The notes beneath the pieces are model-generated. The model had not been told where the DNA came from, did not search any database, and saw only the letters and a program-made list of their open reading frames with translations. From contig CAYPKW010000001.1 of the NCBI GenBank assembly GCA_964411425.1, positions 54,000 through 117,999 of the forward strand: 64,000 nucleotides of DNA. The letters are read 5' to 3'. The position numbers and the translations under genes were made by a program. The first letter of the stretch is position 1; each line of letters starts with the position of its first letter. This DNA comes from CAYPKW01 sp964411425. Its GTDB lineage: Bacteria; Pseudomonadota; Alphaproteobacteria; Dongiales; Dongiaceae. Positions 8,651 through 17,656 of the stretch are shown one piece after another.

Positions 8651-11494
8651 ATGGCCCGATCCCGCCGCAGACTGGGGTTCGCGCTAGCCGGGCTTGTCGC
8701 GGCGGCACTGGTCGCGCTGTGGCTGGCACTCCCCTCGCTCGCCGGCGCCGTGCTGCGCCATCGGCTCGCAGCACTGGGCATTCCGGCGCCGCAGCTTCGC
8801 GTCGTCGAACTGGGTCTAGGCCACGCGCGCATCGAGGGGCTGGCACTAGGGTCGGGTGGCGAACTAAGGGCCAGCGCGGTCGTCGCCGCCTACAGCCTCG
8901 CCGAGCGCCGCGTCGAGCGTCTTGCCATCGACGGCCTCGCGATCTCGGCCCGCCTCGACGGCGGCCGCGTCTCCCTCGGCAGCCTCGATGCGGCGATCGA
9001 CGCCCTCATGGCGAGCGACGCCGGCGGCGCGCAGCCCACGATCTCGCTCAGCGGCGCCCGCCTCGCGCTCATCACCCCGCTCGGCGCCGTTGAGATGCCC
9101 TTCGAAGGCGAGATCGGGCCGCGGCCCGGCGGCCTCGCGGGCACGCTCGAGGTCTCCGACGGCCGCATCGCGTTCGGCGCCGCGGCATCGGGCTTCGCGG
9201 GTTCGCTGCAATTCGCGACCGTGCCGCATGGCTGGCCGCGTCTGACGGCTCGATTCGATCTCGCCGGCGCCGATCTGGCCGGCGCGCGGTTCGCCGCGGG
9301 CAGGCTCGCGCTCGAGGTTGCGGCGTCGCGCGCCACCGCCCAACTCGAACTCGCCGAGCCCAACATGAGCTTCCGGCTCGACGTTTCCATCGACGGGCTC
9401 GACGCGGCGCCGAGGCTGACGGCCAGCGCCGCGGTGGACGCGGCGGCGGCGGCCGCGCTGTGGCCGTGGCTCGGTCTGCCGCGGCCGACGGACGGGCGTC
9501 TCCGGGTGAGCGCGGCGGCAGCCGGCGGCATGGAGGGGGCGGCCCAACTGCGCCGGCCCACGCTGGCGGACATGGCGGCGGTCGAGCTTGCCGGCGCCGT
9601 CTCCTTCGACGCCGAGGCGCTCGTTTGGCCGGGACTGGCGAGCGGCATCGCGGCTTCCGGCGGTTTCGACTACGAGATTGCCGAAGGACGGCTCGCTGTC
9701 GCCGCGCGCAGCGACATCGTCCTAGAGGGAACACCGGACTCCACGGTCCTGGAATACCTTCCGGCAACGATCGCAGGCCAACTCGCCGGCGCCTGGAGTC
9801 TATCGTTGGCAGCGCCGCTGTCGCTGTCCGCCGGCTTAGACCGGGATTTTGCCGGCGACCTGCCGTTCTCGCTCGCGACGGCGGGCGGGGTCAGGCTCGA
9901 CGGCCGGGCCGCGCTGGCGGGCAAACCCGAGCGCTTCGAGGGCACGCTCGGTGCCGAGCTTGCGCTGTCGCGGATCGCCGGCATTGGCGCCGACGACGTG
10001 TCGCTCGGCCTCGACCTGGCGCTCATCTTCGCCGACGGCAAGCTGGCGGCGAAACTCGCCAGACCCGGCCGCGTCCTCATCGGGACGTTGCGCGCGCCCG
10101 GGCTCGAGCCGGTCAAGGGCCTGCGGCTGCCGCTGCGCGCCGGCTGGATCGAGGTGGGCGCCTCCTCGCTGGCGCACGAGATCGAGGTCGGCCCGGTCGC
10201 ATCGACTCCGTTGCGTCCGACGTTCGGCGGAACGCCCGTCGATATATCGCTCGCTTCGCTGCGCCTTGCCGGCGAATGGACGCCTGCCTCCGGCTATCGC
10301 GCCAGCCTGCGACTCGACGGCGGGCTGGAGGGGCCGCGCGCCTCGTTGCGCGAATTGAACGTCGCCGGCGCCCTCGCCCGTCCGCCGGGCGGGCCGGCGA
10401 GTTTCGATCTCGGATTCGCCGGTCGGCTCGTCAGCGCCGACAAGCCCGCATGGTTCGTGCCCGTGGCTCTCGACGGCAAAGTCAAGTTCCGACGTGACCT
10501 TGAGTTTTCCGCCCGGCTCGCCGATCCCGCCGGGCATCTGTCGCTCACCGTCGCCGGACGGCACCGGCCGCGGGACGCTGCCGGCCGAGCCACCGTCGAG
10601 CTTGCGCCGCTGCAGTTTTCCCGCGACGTGCGGCCGCGGGACCTCGTCCCAGCGCTCGGTTCGATCGTCGAGGAAGCCAACGGCAAGGTGGCGCTGGCCG
10701 GAACGGTAGATTGGTCGCGCGGCGGCCTCGGCGCCGATCTGCACCTGCTCCTCCAGGAGCTGTCGCTGTCCACGCCCTTCGCCGAAATCGAGCGCATCAA
10801 CGCGGTGATCGACGTGGACGGCCTCGGGCCGCTGACGACGCCGCCCGGCCAGCAAATCGCCGTCGGGCTGATCGGCGCCGGTTTGCCGCTATCGAACGGC
10901 CTGCTCACGTTTCAGTTGTTGCCCGGCAGGATCGAGATTGCCGGCGGCCGGCTGGCCATCGCCGGCGGCGAGATCAACGTCGAGCCGGGGACGCTCGACA
11001 CGACCGTCGGCCGGAACGAGCTGGCCCTTCAAGCGAGCGCCATCGACCTGGGGCAACTGGTGGCGTTGGCACAGGTCGATGGCCTGGCCGCCACCGGCAC
11101 GCTCGGCGGCCGCATCCCGGTGACGATCGAGGGCGGCGACTGGCTGGTGCGGGGCGGTAGGCTCTCGGCCGAGGGCCCGGGACTGCTGGCCTATGCCCCG
11201 GCCAATCCGCCGGCCGCGCTTGCCGGCCAGGGCGAAAGCGTCCAGTTGGCGCTCTCGGCGATGCGCAATTTTCTTTACAAGGAGCTCGATCTGACCATCG
11301 ATCGGCAACCGGGGGGCGACATGGCGATCGGGGTGCACATCCTGGGCAGCAATCCCGATCTTTACGATGGTTATCCAGTCGCGCTCAACTTCAACGTCAG
11401 CGGCAGACTGGACCAGATTCTGCGCCAGAGCCTGGTGGGCTACCGGGTCCCGGATGCGATACGGCGCAAGCTCGCAACCTTCGGAGCCGAGTAG
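8651..11494 (+). CDS. ydbH: YdbH family AsmA-like intermembrane lipid transport protein
   Basis: A 947-residue protein with one N-terminal membrane helix (LGFALAGLVAAALVALWLAL) and a very long periplasmic beta-rich body. This is the AsmA-like bridge architecture; in E. coli YdbH, with TamB and YhdP, carries phospholipids between inner and outer membranes. The C-terminal YdbH domain is visible (ALSAMRNFLYKELDLTIDRQPGGDMAIGVHILGSNPDLYDGYPVALNFNVSGRLDQIL). The identity is supported by the YnbE and YdbL genes that follow. I prefer ATG 8651 over the in-frame ATG 8609 because the basic MARSRRR starts the signal anchor. Confidence 0.85.
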   Translation: MARSRRRLGFALAGLVAAALVALWLALPSLAGAVLRHRLAALGIPAPQLRVVELGLGHARIEGLALGSGGELRASAVVAAYSLAERRVERLAIDGLAISARLDGGRVSLGSLDAAIDALMASDAGGAQPTISLSGARLALITPLGAVEMPFEGEIGPRPGGLAGTLEVSDGRIAFGAAASGFAGSLQFATVPHGWPRLTARFDLAGADLAGARFAAGRLALEVAASRATAQLELAEPNMSFRLDVSIDGLDAAPRLTASAAVDAAAAAALWPWLGLPRPTDGRLRVSAAAAGGMEGAAQLRRPTLADMAAVELAGAVSFDAEALVWPGLASGIAASGGFDYEIAEGRLAVAARSDIVLEGTPDSTVLEYLPATIAGQLAGAWSLSLAAPLSLSAGLDRDFAGDLPFSLATAGGVRLDGRAALAGKPERFEGTLGAELALSRIAGIGADDVSLGLDLALIFADGKLAAKLARPGRVLIGTLRAPGLEPVKGLRLPLRAGWIEVGASSLAHEIEVGPVASTPLRPTFGGTPVDISLASLRLAGEWTPASGYRASLRLDGGLEGPRASLRELNVAGALARPPGGPASFDLGFAGRLVSADKPAWFVPVALDGKVKFRRDLEFSARLADPAGHLSLTVAGRHRPRDAAGRATVELAPLQFSRDVRPRDLVPALGSIVEEANGKVALAGTVDWSRGGLGADLHLLLQELSLSTPFAEIERINAVIDVDGLGPLTTPPGQQIAVGLIGAGLPLSNGLLTFQLLPGRIEIAGGRLAIAGGEINVEPGTLDTTVGRNELALQASAIDLGQLVALAQVDGLAATGTLGGRIPVTIEGGDWLVRGGRLSAEGPGLLAYAPANPPAALAGQGESVQLALSAMRNFLYKELDLTIDRQPGGDMAIGVHILGSNPDLYDGYPVALNFNVSGRLDQILRQSLVGYRVPDAIRRKLATFGAE

Positions 11495-11539
11495 CGCCGC
11501 CTTGCAATCGCCACTTTGTTGCGCCCATATAGCGGGGCC

Positions 11540-11728
11540 ATGAACCGTTCGGTACCCCTCGCCGCCTCGCTTGCCCTTGCCCTGGCCGGCTGCAATCCGA
11601 CCGTGAAGGTGGAGGCTCCGGACAAGCCGATCGTCATCAACCTGAACGTGAAGATCGAGCAGGAGATTCGCGTCAAGATCGACCGTGATGTCGAGGACCT
11701 GCTGAAAACCAACCCGGATATCTTCTAG
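11540..11728 (+). CDS. ynbE: YnbE family outer-membrane lipoprotein
   Basis: A 62-residue lipoprotein with lipobox LALAGC at residues 16-21. The mature part is NPTVKVEAPDKPIVINLNVKIEQEIRVKIDRDVEDLLKTNPDIF, the full YnbE pattern. In E. coli, YnbE multimerises at the outer membrane and joins the YdbH C-terminus to form the lipid bridge. It lies between ydbH and ydbL, in the same order as in enterobacteria. I chose ATG 11540 because the signal peptide starts there. Confidence 0.9.
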   Translation: MNRSVPLAASLALALAGCNPTVKVEAPDKPIVINLNVKIEQEIRVKIDRDVEDLLKTNPDIF

Positions 11729-11737
11729 GGATTTCAG

Positions 11738-12070
11738 ATGCTTCGAGGACTATCTTACCTGTTTTTCTGTATCCTGCTGCTGGCCTCGCTGGCGGCGGCA
11801 CCGGTGATCGCCAGCCCGCTCGACGACGCCAAGGCGGCGGGGCTGGTTGGCGAGCAGCCGGACGGGTACGTGGGCGCGGTGGCGCCCTCGCCCGACGTGC
11901 TGGCGCTGGTCGATAGTATCAATGCAAAGCGCCGCGGCGCCTACGAGCAGATCGCCGGCAGCGAAGGCGTCTCGGTCGATGACGTGGCCCGGCTCGCCGC
12001 CGAGAAGCTCTATCGCGACGCCGCCCCCGGGGAATACCTCCTGATGGACGGCCAGTGGGTGCAGAAGTAG
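11738..12070 (+). CDS. ydbL: YdbL family (DUF1318) periplasmic protein
   Basis: A 110-residue protein with a signal peptide (LFFCILLLASLAAAPVIASP). The DUF1318 body reads LDDAKAAGLVGEQPDGYVGAV, then VNAKRRGAYEQIA-type repeat SINAKRRGAYEQIAGSEG and LAAEKLYRDAAPGEYLLMDGQWVQK. YdbL in E. coli modulates assembly of the YdbH-YnbE bridge. It starts nine bases after ynbE and ends this three-gene operon. Confidence 0.92.
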   Translation: MLRGLSYLFFCILLLASLAAAPVIASPLDDAKAAGLVGEQPDGYVGAVAPSPDVLALVDSINAKRRGAYEQIAGSEGVSVDDVARLAAEKLYRDAAPGEYLLMDGQWVQK

Positions 12071-12139
12071 GGCGGCGGCTAGGCGGCTCTTTGCCGCCGA
12101 CCGAGTGATCGCAACCGAGCCGATCCCTTCGGTGCAGCA

Positions 12140-12556
12140 ATGACGCGTGCGGAATTGCAACGTCTTGCGAAGATGCGTCTCGATGACGGTTCGGTGTTGC
12201 TTGGGGCCAAGCGTTACGCGGCGTGCTACTATGTATTGGGCTACGCCGTCGAATGCGCTTTGAAGGCATGCATAGCACAGACGTTCAAGGCGAACACGAT
12301 ACCGGACAAAAACTTTGTCAACAGCATCTTCACCCATGATCTCGCAGCATTGCTGAAGAAGGCGGGGTTGGGTGAGAGATTGAAACTTGCCTCCGAGAGC
12401 GATCCGAAACTCCAGAGCAATTGGACGTCGGTGCAGGAGTGGAAGGGGGAGCGGAGGTATAAAACGACGGTGACAAGAAAAGAAGCCGAGGACTTCCGTA
12501 CTGCCGTCGCCGACCCGGATCATGGAGTGTTGCAATGGCTGCAGCGTCACTGGTAG
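12140..12556 (+). CDS. HEPN-domain protein
   Basis: A 138-residue all-helical protein. The HEPN pattern is visible: LQRLAKMRLDDGSVLLGAKRYAACYYVLGYAVECALKACIAQ and IFTHDLAALLKKAGL. HEPN proteins are often RNases of toxin-antitoxin or defence loci, but I see no clear R-x4-6-H RNase motif, so it may be an inactive or accessory form. Base composition is lower in GC than its neighbours. Its end overlaps the next gene by 22 bases, so the two form a coupled pair. It sits between ydbL and coxD. Confidence 0.75.
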   Translation: MTRAELQRLAKMRLDDGSVLLGAKRYAACYYVLGYAVECALKACIAQTFKANTIPDKNFVNSIFTHDLAALLKKAGLGERLKLASESDPKLQSNWTSVQEWKGERRYKTTVTRKEAEDFRTAVADPDHGVLQWLQRHW

Positions 12557-12933
12557 AGCGCGACATCGGCGACGGTGAAAAATTGGTCCGTCACCTGGAC
12601 AAGGACGGATTTCCGGTCAGCGCCGCCTTTTGGTACTACGAATCTGAGCCGGACAAGTGGCGGCTCATCATTGCCAGCAACGTGGTCGACGACCTGGGAC
12701 CGCTCGAGGCGTATCGACAGCTCTTCGAATCGATAGGACGTTTACAGAAGAAGGCGCGCAGCCAATACAGCTTGGATTCCTTTCGCATCCAGTTGGTGAA
12801 GAAACGCGACCGGCTGCCAGCCTTGCTCAAGCGCGCCGTCAAGACCGGCCCGGGAATCTCGGGCATCCGGTTCACCGGCAACGCCATCGATGGAACGCTC
12901 ATCGATGACGCGTACATATACCGGGTCGCCTGA
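12535..12933 (+). CDS. unknown protein paired with HEPN gene
   Basis: A 132-residue protein that I do not recognise. It starts inside the HEPN gene (ATGGCTGCAGCG at 12535, overlapping in another frame) and is translated with it. Its sequence has mixed alpha/beta character: DGFPVSAAFWYYESEPDKWRLIIASNVVDDLGPLEAYRQLF, then RIQLVKKRDRLPALLKRAVKTG and ISGIRFTGNAIDGTLIDDAYIYRVA. The last part looks like a small basic beta domain. By genomic logic it could be the partner (toxin or antitoxin) of the HEPN protein; that is inference only. Confidence 0.65.
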   Translation: MAAASLVERDIGDGEKLVRHLDKDGFPVSAAFWYYESEPDKWRLIIASNVVDDLGPLEAYRQLFESIGRLQKKARSQYSLDSFRIQLVKKRDRLPALLKRAVKTGPGISGIRFTGNAIDGTLIDDAYIYRVA

Positions 12934-12957
12934 CCCCGGAACGCCAGATCGTCGCAC

Positions 12958-13869
12958 ATGAACCTTCCCGCCTCCGTCGATGAGACGCTGGCCCTGCTGA
13001 CCGCCGGCGACTACGTCGCCGACCGCAGCCTGGCGACCGCGCTCTATTTGGCGCTCAGCCTGCACCGGCCGCTGTTCCTCGAGGGCGAGGCCGGCGTCGG
13101 CAAGACCGAGATCGCCAAGGTGCTGGCGAAGACGTTGCAGCGTCGGCTGCTGCGACTGCAATGTTACGAGGGCCTCGACGTGGCCTCGGCGGTATATGAG
13201 TGGAACTACTCGCGCCAGATGATCGAGATCCGGCTGGCCGAGGCGGCCGGCGACAGCAACCGGGAGACGCTCGGCGCCGACATCTACACCGAACGGTTCC
13301 TCGTCAAGCGCCCTCTCCTGCAGGCGCTCGAGCCGGCGCCCGGCGGGCCGCCGGTCCTCCTGATCGACGAGCTCGACCGCACCGACGAGCCGTTCGAGGC
13401 CTATCTCCTGGAGGTGCTGTCCGACTACCAGATCACCATCCCCGAGCTCGGCACGATCGCCGCCGCGGCACCGCCCATCGCGGTCATCACCTCGAACCGC
13501 ACGCGCGAGATTCACGACGCCCTGAAGCGCCGCTGCTTCTATTACTGGGTCGATTATCCGAACGCCGCGCGCGAGCTAGAGATCCTGCGCGTCAAGGCGC
13601 CGCGCACCGGCCCCGAACTCGCCCGCCAGGTCATCGGTTTCGTACAAACGCTGCGCCAGCGCGACCTGTTCAAGCTGCCGGGCGTGGCCGAGACCATCGA
13701 CTGGGCCGAGGCCCTCGTGCAGCTCGACACGGTGGCGCTCGACCCGCGCGCGGTGGACGACACGCTGGGGGTCCTTCTCAAGTACCAGGACGACATCGCC
13801 AAGATTCGCGGCAGCGAGGCGGCCAAGATCCTCGACCAGGTGAAGGTCGAGTTGGCCGCCGGGCGGTAG
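12958..13869 (+). CDS. coxD: MoxR-family AAA+ ATPase (CoxD)
   Basis: A 303-residue AAA+ protein with Walker A GEAGVGKT (43-50), Walker B VLLIDELD (133-140) and sensor 1 ITSN (177-180). In Oligotropha, CoxD is a membrane-bound ATPase-chaperone that helps build the sulfur/copper-containing Mo site of CO dehydrogenase together with CoxE and CoxF. Here it is separated from coxSLM by the YdbH operon and the HEPN pair, and from coxE by a lower-GC insert. No coxD-specific alternative such as a NorQ partner is adjacent. Confidence 0.88.
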   Translation: MNLPASVDETLALLTAGDYVADRSLATALYLALSLHRPLFLEGEAGVGKTEIAKVLAKTLQRRLLRLQCYEGLDVASAVYEWNYSRQMIEIRLAEAAGDSNRETLGADIYTERFLVKRPLLQALEPAPGGPPVLLIDELDRTDEPFEAYLLEVLSDYQITIPELGTIAAAAPPIAVITSNRTREIHDALKRRCFYYWVDYPNAARELEILRVKAPRTGPELARQVIGFVQTLRQRDLFKLPGVAETIDWAEALVQLDTVALDPRAVDDTLGVLLKYQDDIAKIRGSEAAKILDQVKVELAAGR

Positions 13870-13929
13870 GCGATCGAAGGGTCATCGTTGATCCAAGTCG
13901 CCTCATCCACTCGCTTCGCGGGTTCCCCC

Positions 13930-13952
13930 CTCTCCCCGCAGCGCGGGGAGAG
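13930..13952. repeat. palindromic hairpin unit
   Basis: CTCTCCCCGC and GCGGGGAGAG form a perfect ten-base stem with a three-base loop. It lies in the 180-base gap after coxD, next to the lower-GC gene. It has no T-run, so it looks more like a dispersed palindrome than a terminator. Confidence 0.5.
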
Positions 13953-14049
13953 TGTTAGGAGTGAGGGTCGGTCGGCATCGGATTCGACATATGCGCGGGA
14001 GTTGTCGCACCGCTAACACCTCAAGTGCAGTGTCGCTACTTGGAAATGA

Positions 14050-15327
14050 ATGCGGTATCCTAGTTCCGTGACTGAAGAACCGAAAAAACCTGCGACAGTT
14101 CAGTCTGACGAAAAGGTTGAAGCGGACACGCTTCCTGCCGGAGCGGTCGCGACGGCTTTGCATGATCCGGCCCAACCGTCGGCAGCACGAGCCACAAGTC
14201 ACACAAGCCCATCCGCGTCGCCCTTGAGGACGCGAGGAATTGACTGGTTCAACGCTGGATTCTCAGCAGTTGCAGCGCTCGGGACCGTCGGTCTGTTTTG
14301 GATTGCCCTGACAACACTAGATCCCATCATCGAAAACCTTGAGATACGAACGCAAAATCGAGAATTGAAAGCGACCAACGACGTGCTTCAAGACCGAATT
14401 CGAACTGAAGAGCTAAATCTCAAGGAGCGGGAGGCTCACCGCCGAATTCTGGAGAGAGATAACGCTGCGCTGAGTGAGCGGCTTGGTGAGCTAAAGAATG
14501 AAGTATCTGGCCAGCGCGACCTGCTGAAGCAGCTACTGGATGAAGAGCGCCAACGGCGGGCGGCGCAGGAAACTCTGTTGAACCAAGTTGTCGTCCTGCA
14601 AGATGAGCGCACGACGCTACGCACGGAGAAAGAGAAGCTGACCATTGAACAGGCTCGTCTCCTGGAAGAGATCAAGACCGCAGAGCAGCAGCTAGGAAAC
14701 TTGGGTCAGGAGCTAGAACGAGTTGCCCACCAGCGTGATATGGCGTGGCAGTCTAGCCGCAGATTCATTCTGGAACAGATTCGAGACCGTGCGCGCGCGC
14801 AATACTCGGAGTGGAGTGGCTGGGCTGAAGATGCCACCAAGAGTTATTGGTCTAGCTTGTTTAGTGTATACTCGCTATCGAAAGTCGGGTCGCTTGGGTA
14901 TCTGGACAAAACACGAGCGAAGACTGGACGCGAATTTGTGGAAAGTGAGTTCCGGTCCTCTGTTTTTCAGATGCTTGAGGAGAGTCCTCGTTCGATGTTG
15001 CGAAATGATATCATTGCGTTTACGGATACGCGACGAGAAATATTTGAAGAGTCCCTGCTACTGGATAGCGATGTTTTCAAGCAATATACAGACGCTCTGA
15101 GTATTCTTGCCAAGACCATCGGTTCAAGCATATTCGCTCCGAATCCACTTAGTCTGGGTACTGAGCCAGAAACTGTCAGCGCGGACGAATTGGCGCGCCG
15201 AGAAAATCACTACAACGACGCGTCCGCGGCCCTGCAACGTGAACAGGATCGAATTGATACGGCTGTCACTCAGTTTGTGGCGGCGCTAAATGAGATGGTT
15301 GAAGCGCTGGGGCCTCTTCCGAAGTAG
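14050..15327 (+). CDS. membrane-anchored coiled-coil protein of unknown function
   Basis: A 425-residue protein. Residues 1-60 are hydrophilic and disordered-looking. One membrane segment lies near 66-86 (NAGFSAVAALGTVGLFWIALTTL). A long coiled coil spans about 95-235 with many Leu/Glu/Arg/Gln heptads (LKEREAHRRILERDNAALSE, LLEEIKTAEQQLGNLGQELE). A globular, partly aromatic C-terminal part follows (SEWSGWAEDATKSYWSSLFSVYSLSKVG). GC content is clearly lower than the cox genes on both sides and codon use differs, so it is probably acquired. It interrupts coxD and coxE. I do not recognise a family. Confidence 0.7.
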   Translation: MRYPSSVTEEPKKPATVQSDEKVEADTLPAGAVATALHDPAQPSAARATSHTSPSASPLRTRGIDWFNAGFSAVAALGTVGLFWIALTTLDPIIENLEIRTQNRELKATNDVLQDRIRTEELNLKEREAHRRILERDNAALSERLGELKNEVSGQRDLLKQLLDEERQRRAAQETLLNQVVVLQDERTTLRTEKEKLTIEQARLLEEIKTAEQQLGNLGQELERVAHQRDMAWQSSRRFILEQIRDRARAQYSEWSGWAEDATKSYWSSLFSVYSLSKVGSLGYLDKTRAKTGREFVESEFRSSVFQMLEESPRSMLRNDIIAFTDTRREIFEESLLLDSDVFKQYTDALSILAKTIGSSIFAPNPLSLGTEPETVSADELARRENHYNDASAALQREQDRIDTAVTQFVAALNEMVEALGPLPK

Positions 15328-15389
15328 ATGGTTGGTTTTGGGATCGCCATTATCAACGTCTGTGAAATTCTTCAGTTCGCGGCTGTGGT

Positions 15390-16634
15390 ATGTATTCCCC
15401 TGACATGCTAGATCAACCAACCTCCCCCGCCGCGCCGGAGCCGAGCCGGCTGGCCGAGAACCTGATGCACTTCGCGCGCACGCTCAGGGCGGCGGGGCTC
15501 CCTATCGGCCCCGGGCGCCTCCTCGACGCCATCCGCGCGGTCGAGACGGTCGGCATCCGCGACCGCGACGACTTCTACTGGACGCTGCACGCCGTGTTCG
15601 TCAACCGCCAGGAGCAAAAGCAGCTCTTCGACCAGGCGTTCCACGTCTTCTGGCGCAACCCGAAGCTGTTGCAGCGCATGATGGCGGTAATGCTGCCCAG
15701 CGTGCGCGTCGAGCGCGCGGCGGACGAGGCGATGCTGCGCCGCCTCGCCGAGGCGCTCCGCCCGCAGCGCGGCGCCGACGGCGAGGGCGAGCCGCGCGAG
15801 GAGGAGATCGAGTTCGATGCGGCGATGACCTATTCCAGCCGCGAGCTCCTGCAACGCATGGACTTCGAGCAGATGTCGGGCGAGGAAGTGGATCGCGCGA
15901 AGCGCGTCATCGCCGCCATGCGGCTGCCCATCATGGACGTGCCGACGCGGCGCTTCCGCCCCGATCCGCGCGGGCCGCGCATCGACATGCGCGCCACGCT
16001 GCGCGCCTCGCTGCGCTCGGGCGGCCTGGTGCTGCGCCGGCGCCGGCGCCGGCGCCGCCATCCGCCGCTCGTCATCCTGTGCGACATCTCCGGCTCGATG
16101 AGCCGCTACTCGCGCATCGTGCTGCACTTCATGCACGCCATCACCAACGACCGCGACCGCGTCGCCACCTTCCTATTCGGCACGCGGCTCACCAACGTCA
16201 CCCGATACCTGCGCCACCGCGACATCGACGTGGCGCTCGACCTGGTGGCGGACAAGGTGGCGGACTGGTCCGGGGGAACCCGCATCGGCCTCTGTCTCGC
16301 CGAGTTCAACGCCCGCTGGTCGCGCCGCGTGCTTGGTCAGGGCGCCGTGGCGCTGCTCATCACCGACGGGCTCGACCGCGAGGGGGTCGAAGGCCTGGGC
16401 CGCGAGATGGAGCGCCTGCACAAGTCCTGCCGGCGGCTCATCTGGCTCAATCCCCTGTTGCGCTTCGACGGTTACGAGCCAAAATCGCAAGGGGCCCGCG
16501 CGATGATGCCGCACATCGACGATTTCCGGCCGGTGCACGACCTGGACAGCCTCGCCCAGCTCGTCGAGGTGCTGGGCCGCCCCGGCCGGCGCCGCCTCGA
16601 AAGCGCGCAGTGGCTCGCGCCGGAATCGATATGA
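15390..16634 (+). CDS. coxE: VWA-domain protein (CoxE)
   Basis: A 414-residue protein of the CoxE-like VWA family, the partner of the MoxR ATPase CoxD in maturing the hydroxylase. The N-terminal helical part (LAENLMHFARTLRAAGLPIGPGRLLDAIRAVE) is typical. An arginine run (about residues 216-225) leads into the VWA domain, whose MIDAS reads CDISGSMS (Asp near 232), with LLITDGLDREGVEGLGREMERL later. A second possible start lies at 15405. The stop overlaps the start of the XdhC gene (ATGA). Confidence 0.9.
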   Translation: MYSPDMLDQPTSPAAPEPSRLAENLMHFARTLRAAGLPIGPGRLLDAIRAVETVGIRDRDDFYWTLHAVFVNRQEQKQLFDQAFHVFWRNPKLLQRMMAVMLPSVRVERAADEAMLRRLAEALRPQRGADGEGEPREEEIEFDAAMTYSSRELLQRMDFEQMSGEEVDRAKRVIAAMRLPIMDVPTRRFRPDPRGPRIDMRATLRASLRSGGLVLRRRRRRRRHPPLVILCDISGSMSRYSRIVLHFMHAITNDRDRVATFLFGTRLTNVTRYLRHRDIDVALDLVADKVADWSGGTRIGLCLAEFNARWSRRVLGQGAVALLITDGLDREGVEGLGREMERLHKSCRRLIWLNPLLRFDGYEPKSQGARAMMPHIDDFRPVHDLDSLAQLVEVLGRPGRRRLESAQWLAPESI

Positions 16635-17656
16635 GCGACGACGTGCTCCGCCAAGCCATCGAGTGGCGTGCCGCCGGCAAGGGCGTCGGCCTGGCGACCG
16701 TGGTGGCCACCTGGGGCTCTTCCCCGCGGCCCGTCGGCAGCCAGCTCGCGGTGGACGACACCGGCGCCATGGTGGGCTCGGTGTCGGGCGGCTGCGTCGA
16801 GAGCGCGGTGGTCGGCGAGGCGCTCAAGACCATCGCCGATAGGATTCCCCGGCTGCTCGACTTCGGCGTCAGCAACGAGCAGGCGTGGGAGGTGGGGCTC
16901 GCCTGCGGCGGCAAGCTCCAGGTCTACGTCGAGCGGGTCGGGCGCCAGAGAGCGGCCCTCATCGACCGGCTGCTCGCCGACCGCCGGGCCGGAAAACCGG
17001 TGGCGCTCGCCACCGAACTCGACGGCGGCGCCCAGTGCATCGTCTACCGCGACGGCACGGCGGGCGAGTTGCGGCTGTCGCCCGACGCTCTCGCCAAGGC
17101 GCAACGGGCGCTTGCCGACGACAAAAGCGGCATGATCGACGCCGAGCGCCGCGTTTTCCTTTTCGTCGTCAACCCGCCGCTCCGCCTCGTGCTGGTGGGT
17201 GCGGTGCACATCGCCCAGGCGCTCGCTCCCATGGCCGCGCTCGCGGGCTACAAGGTGACAGTCATCGACCCGCGCCGCTCGTTCGCCACCGACGCGCGCT
17301 TTCCCGGCGTCGATCTCGTGCCCGAGTGGCCGGACGAGGCGATGGCGGGAATGAACATCGATTCGCGCACCGCGGTTGTTACCTTGACTCACGATCCCAA
17401 GGTGGACGATCCGGCGCTGCACGCGGCGCTGCGCTCGCCGGCCTTCTACGTCGGCTGCCTCGGCAGCCGGAAGACGCACGCGGGCCGCCGGGCGCGCCTC
17501 GTGGAGGCCGGGTTCCGGGAAACCGACCTGGCGCGCCTGCACGGACCCGTGGGCATGGCCATTGGCGCGCGCACGCCGGCGGAGATCGCCGTCTCGATCC
17601 TGGCCGAGATGACCGCCGTGCTGCACAAGGCGTCGGCCGAGACACCGGCGCCATGA
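16631..17656 (+). CDS. coxF: XdhC/CoxI (CoxF) family protein
   Basis: A 341-residue protein. The N-terminal XdhC_CoxI domain (AIEWRAAGKGVGLATVVATWGSSPRPVGSQLAV, VSGGCVESAVVGEAL) is followed by the Rossmann-like XdhC_C domain (LVLVGAVHIAQALAPMAALAGYKVTVIDPR, YVGCLGSRKTHAGRR, GLxx-type end). These proteins bind the molybdenum cofactor and sulfurate or insert it into the large subunit. The glycine loop VGAVHIA departs from the usual GGGHVG. It overlaps coxE and the next gene by four bases each, a tightly coupled maturation operon. Confidence 0.9.
   Translation: MSDDVLRQAIEWRAAGKGVGLATVVATWGSSPRPVGSQLAVDDTGAMVGSVSGGCVESAVVGEALKTIADRIPRLLDFGVSNEQAWEVGLACGGKLQVYVERVGRQRAALIDRLLADRRAGKPVALATELDGGAQCIVYRDGTAGELRLSPDALAKAQRALADDKSGMIDAERRVFLFVVNPPLRLVLVGAVHIAQALAPMAALAGYKVTVIDPRRSFATDARFPGVDLVPEWPDEAMAGMNIDSRTAVVTLTHDPKVDDPALHAALRSPAFYVGCLGSRKTHAGRRARLVEAGFRETDLARLHGPVGMAIGARTPAEIAVSILAEMTAVLHKASAETPAP

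Noticed and set aside
16034..16065. GCCGGC microsatellite in coxE
   Set aside because: It encodes the arginine run that commonly precedes the VWA domain of CoxE proteins; not a mobile or regulatory repeat.
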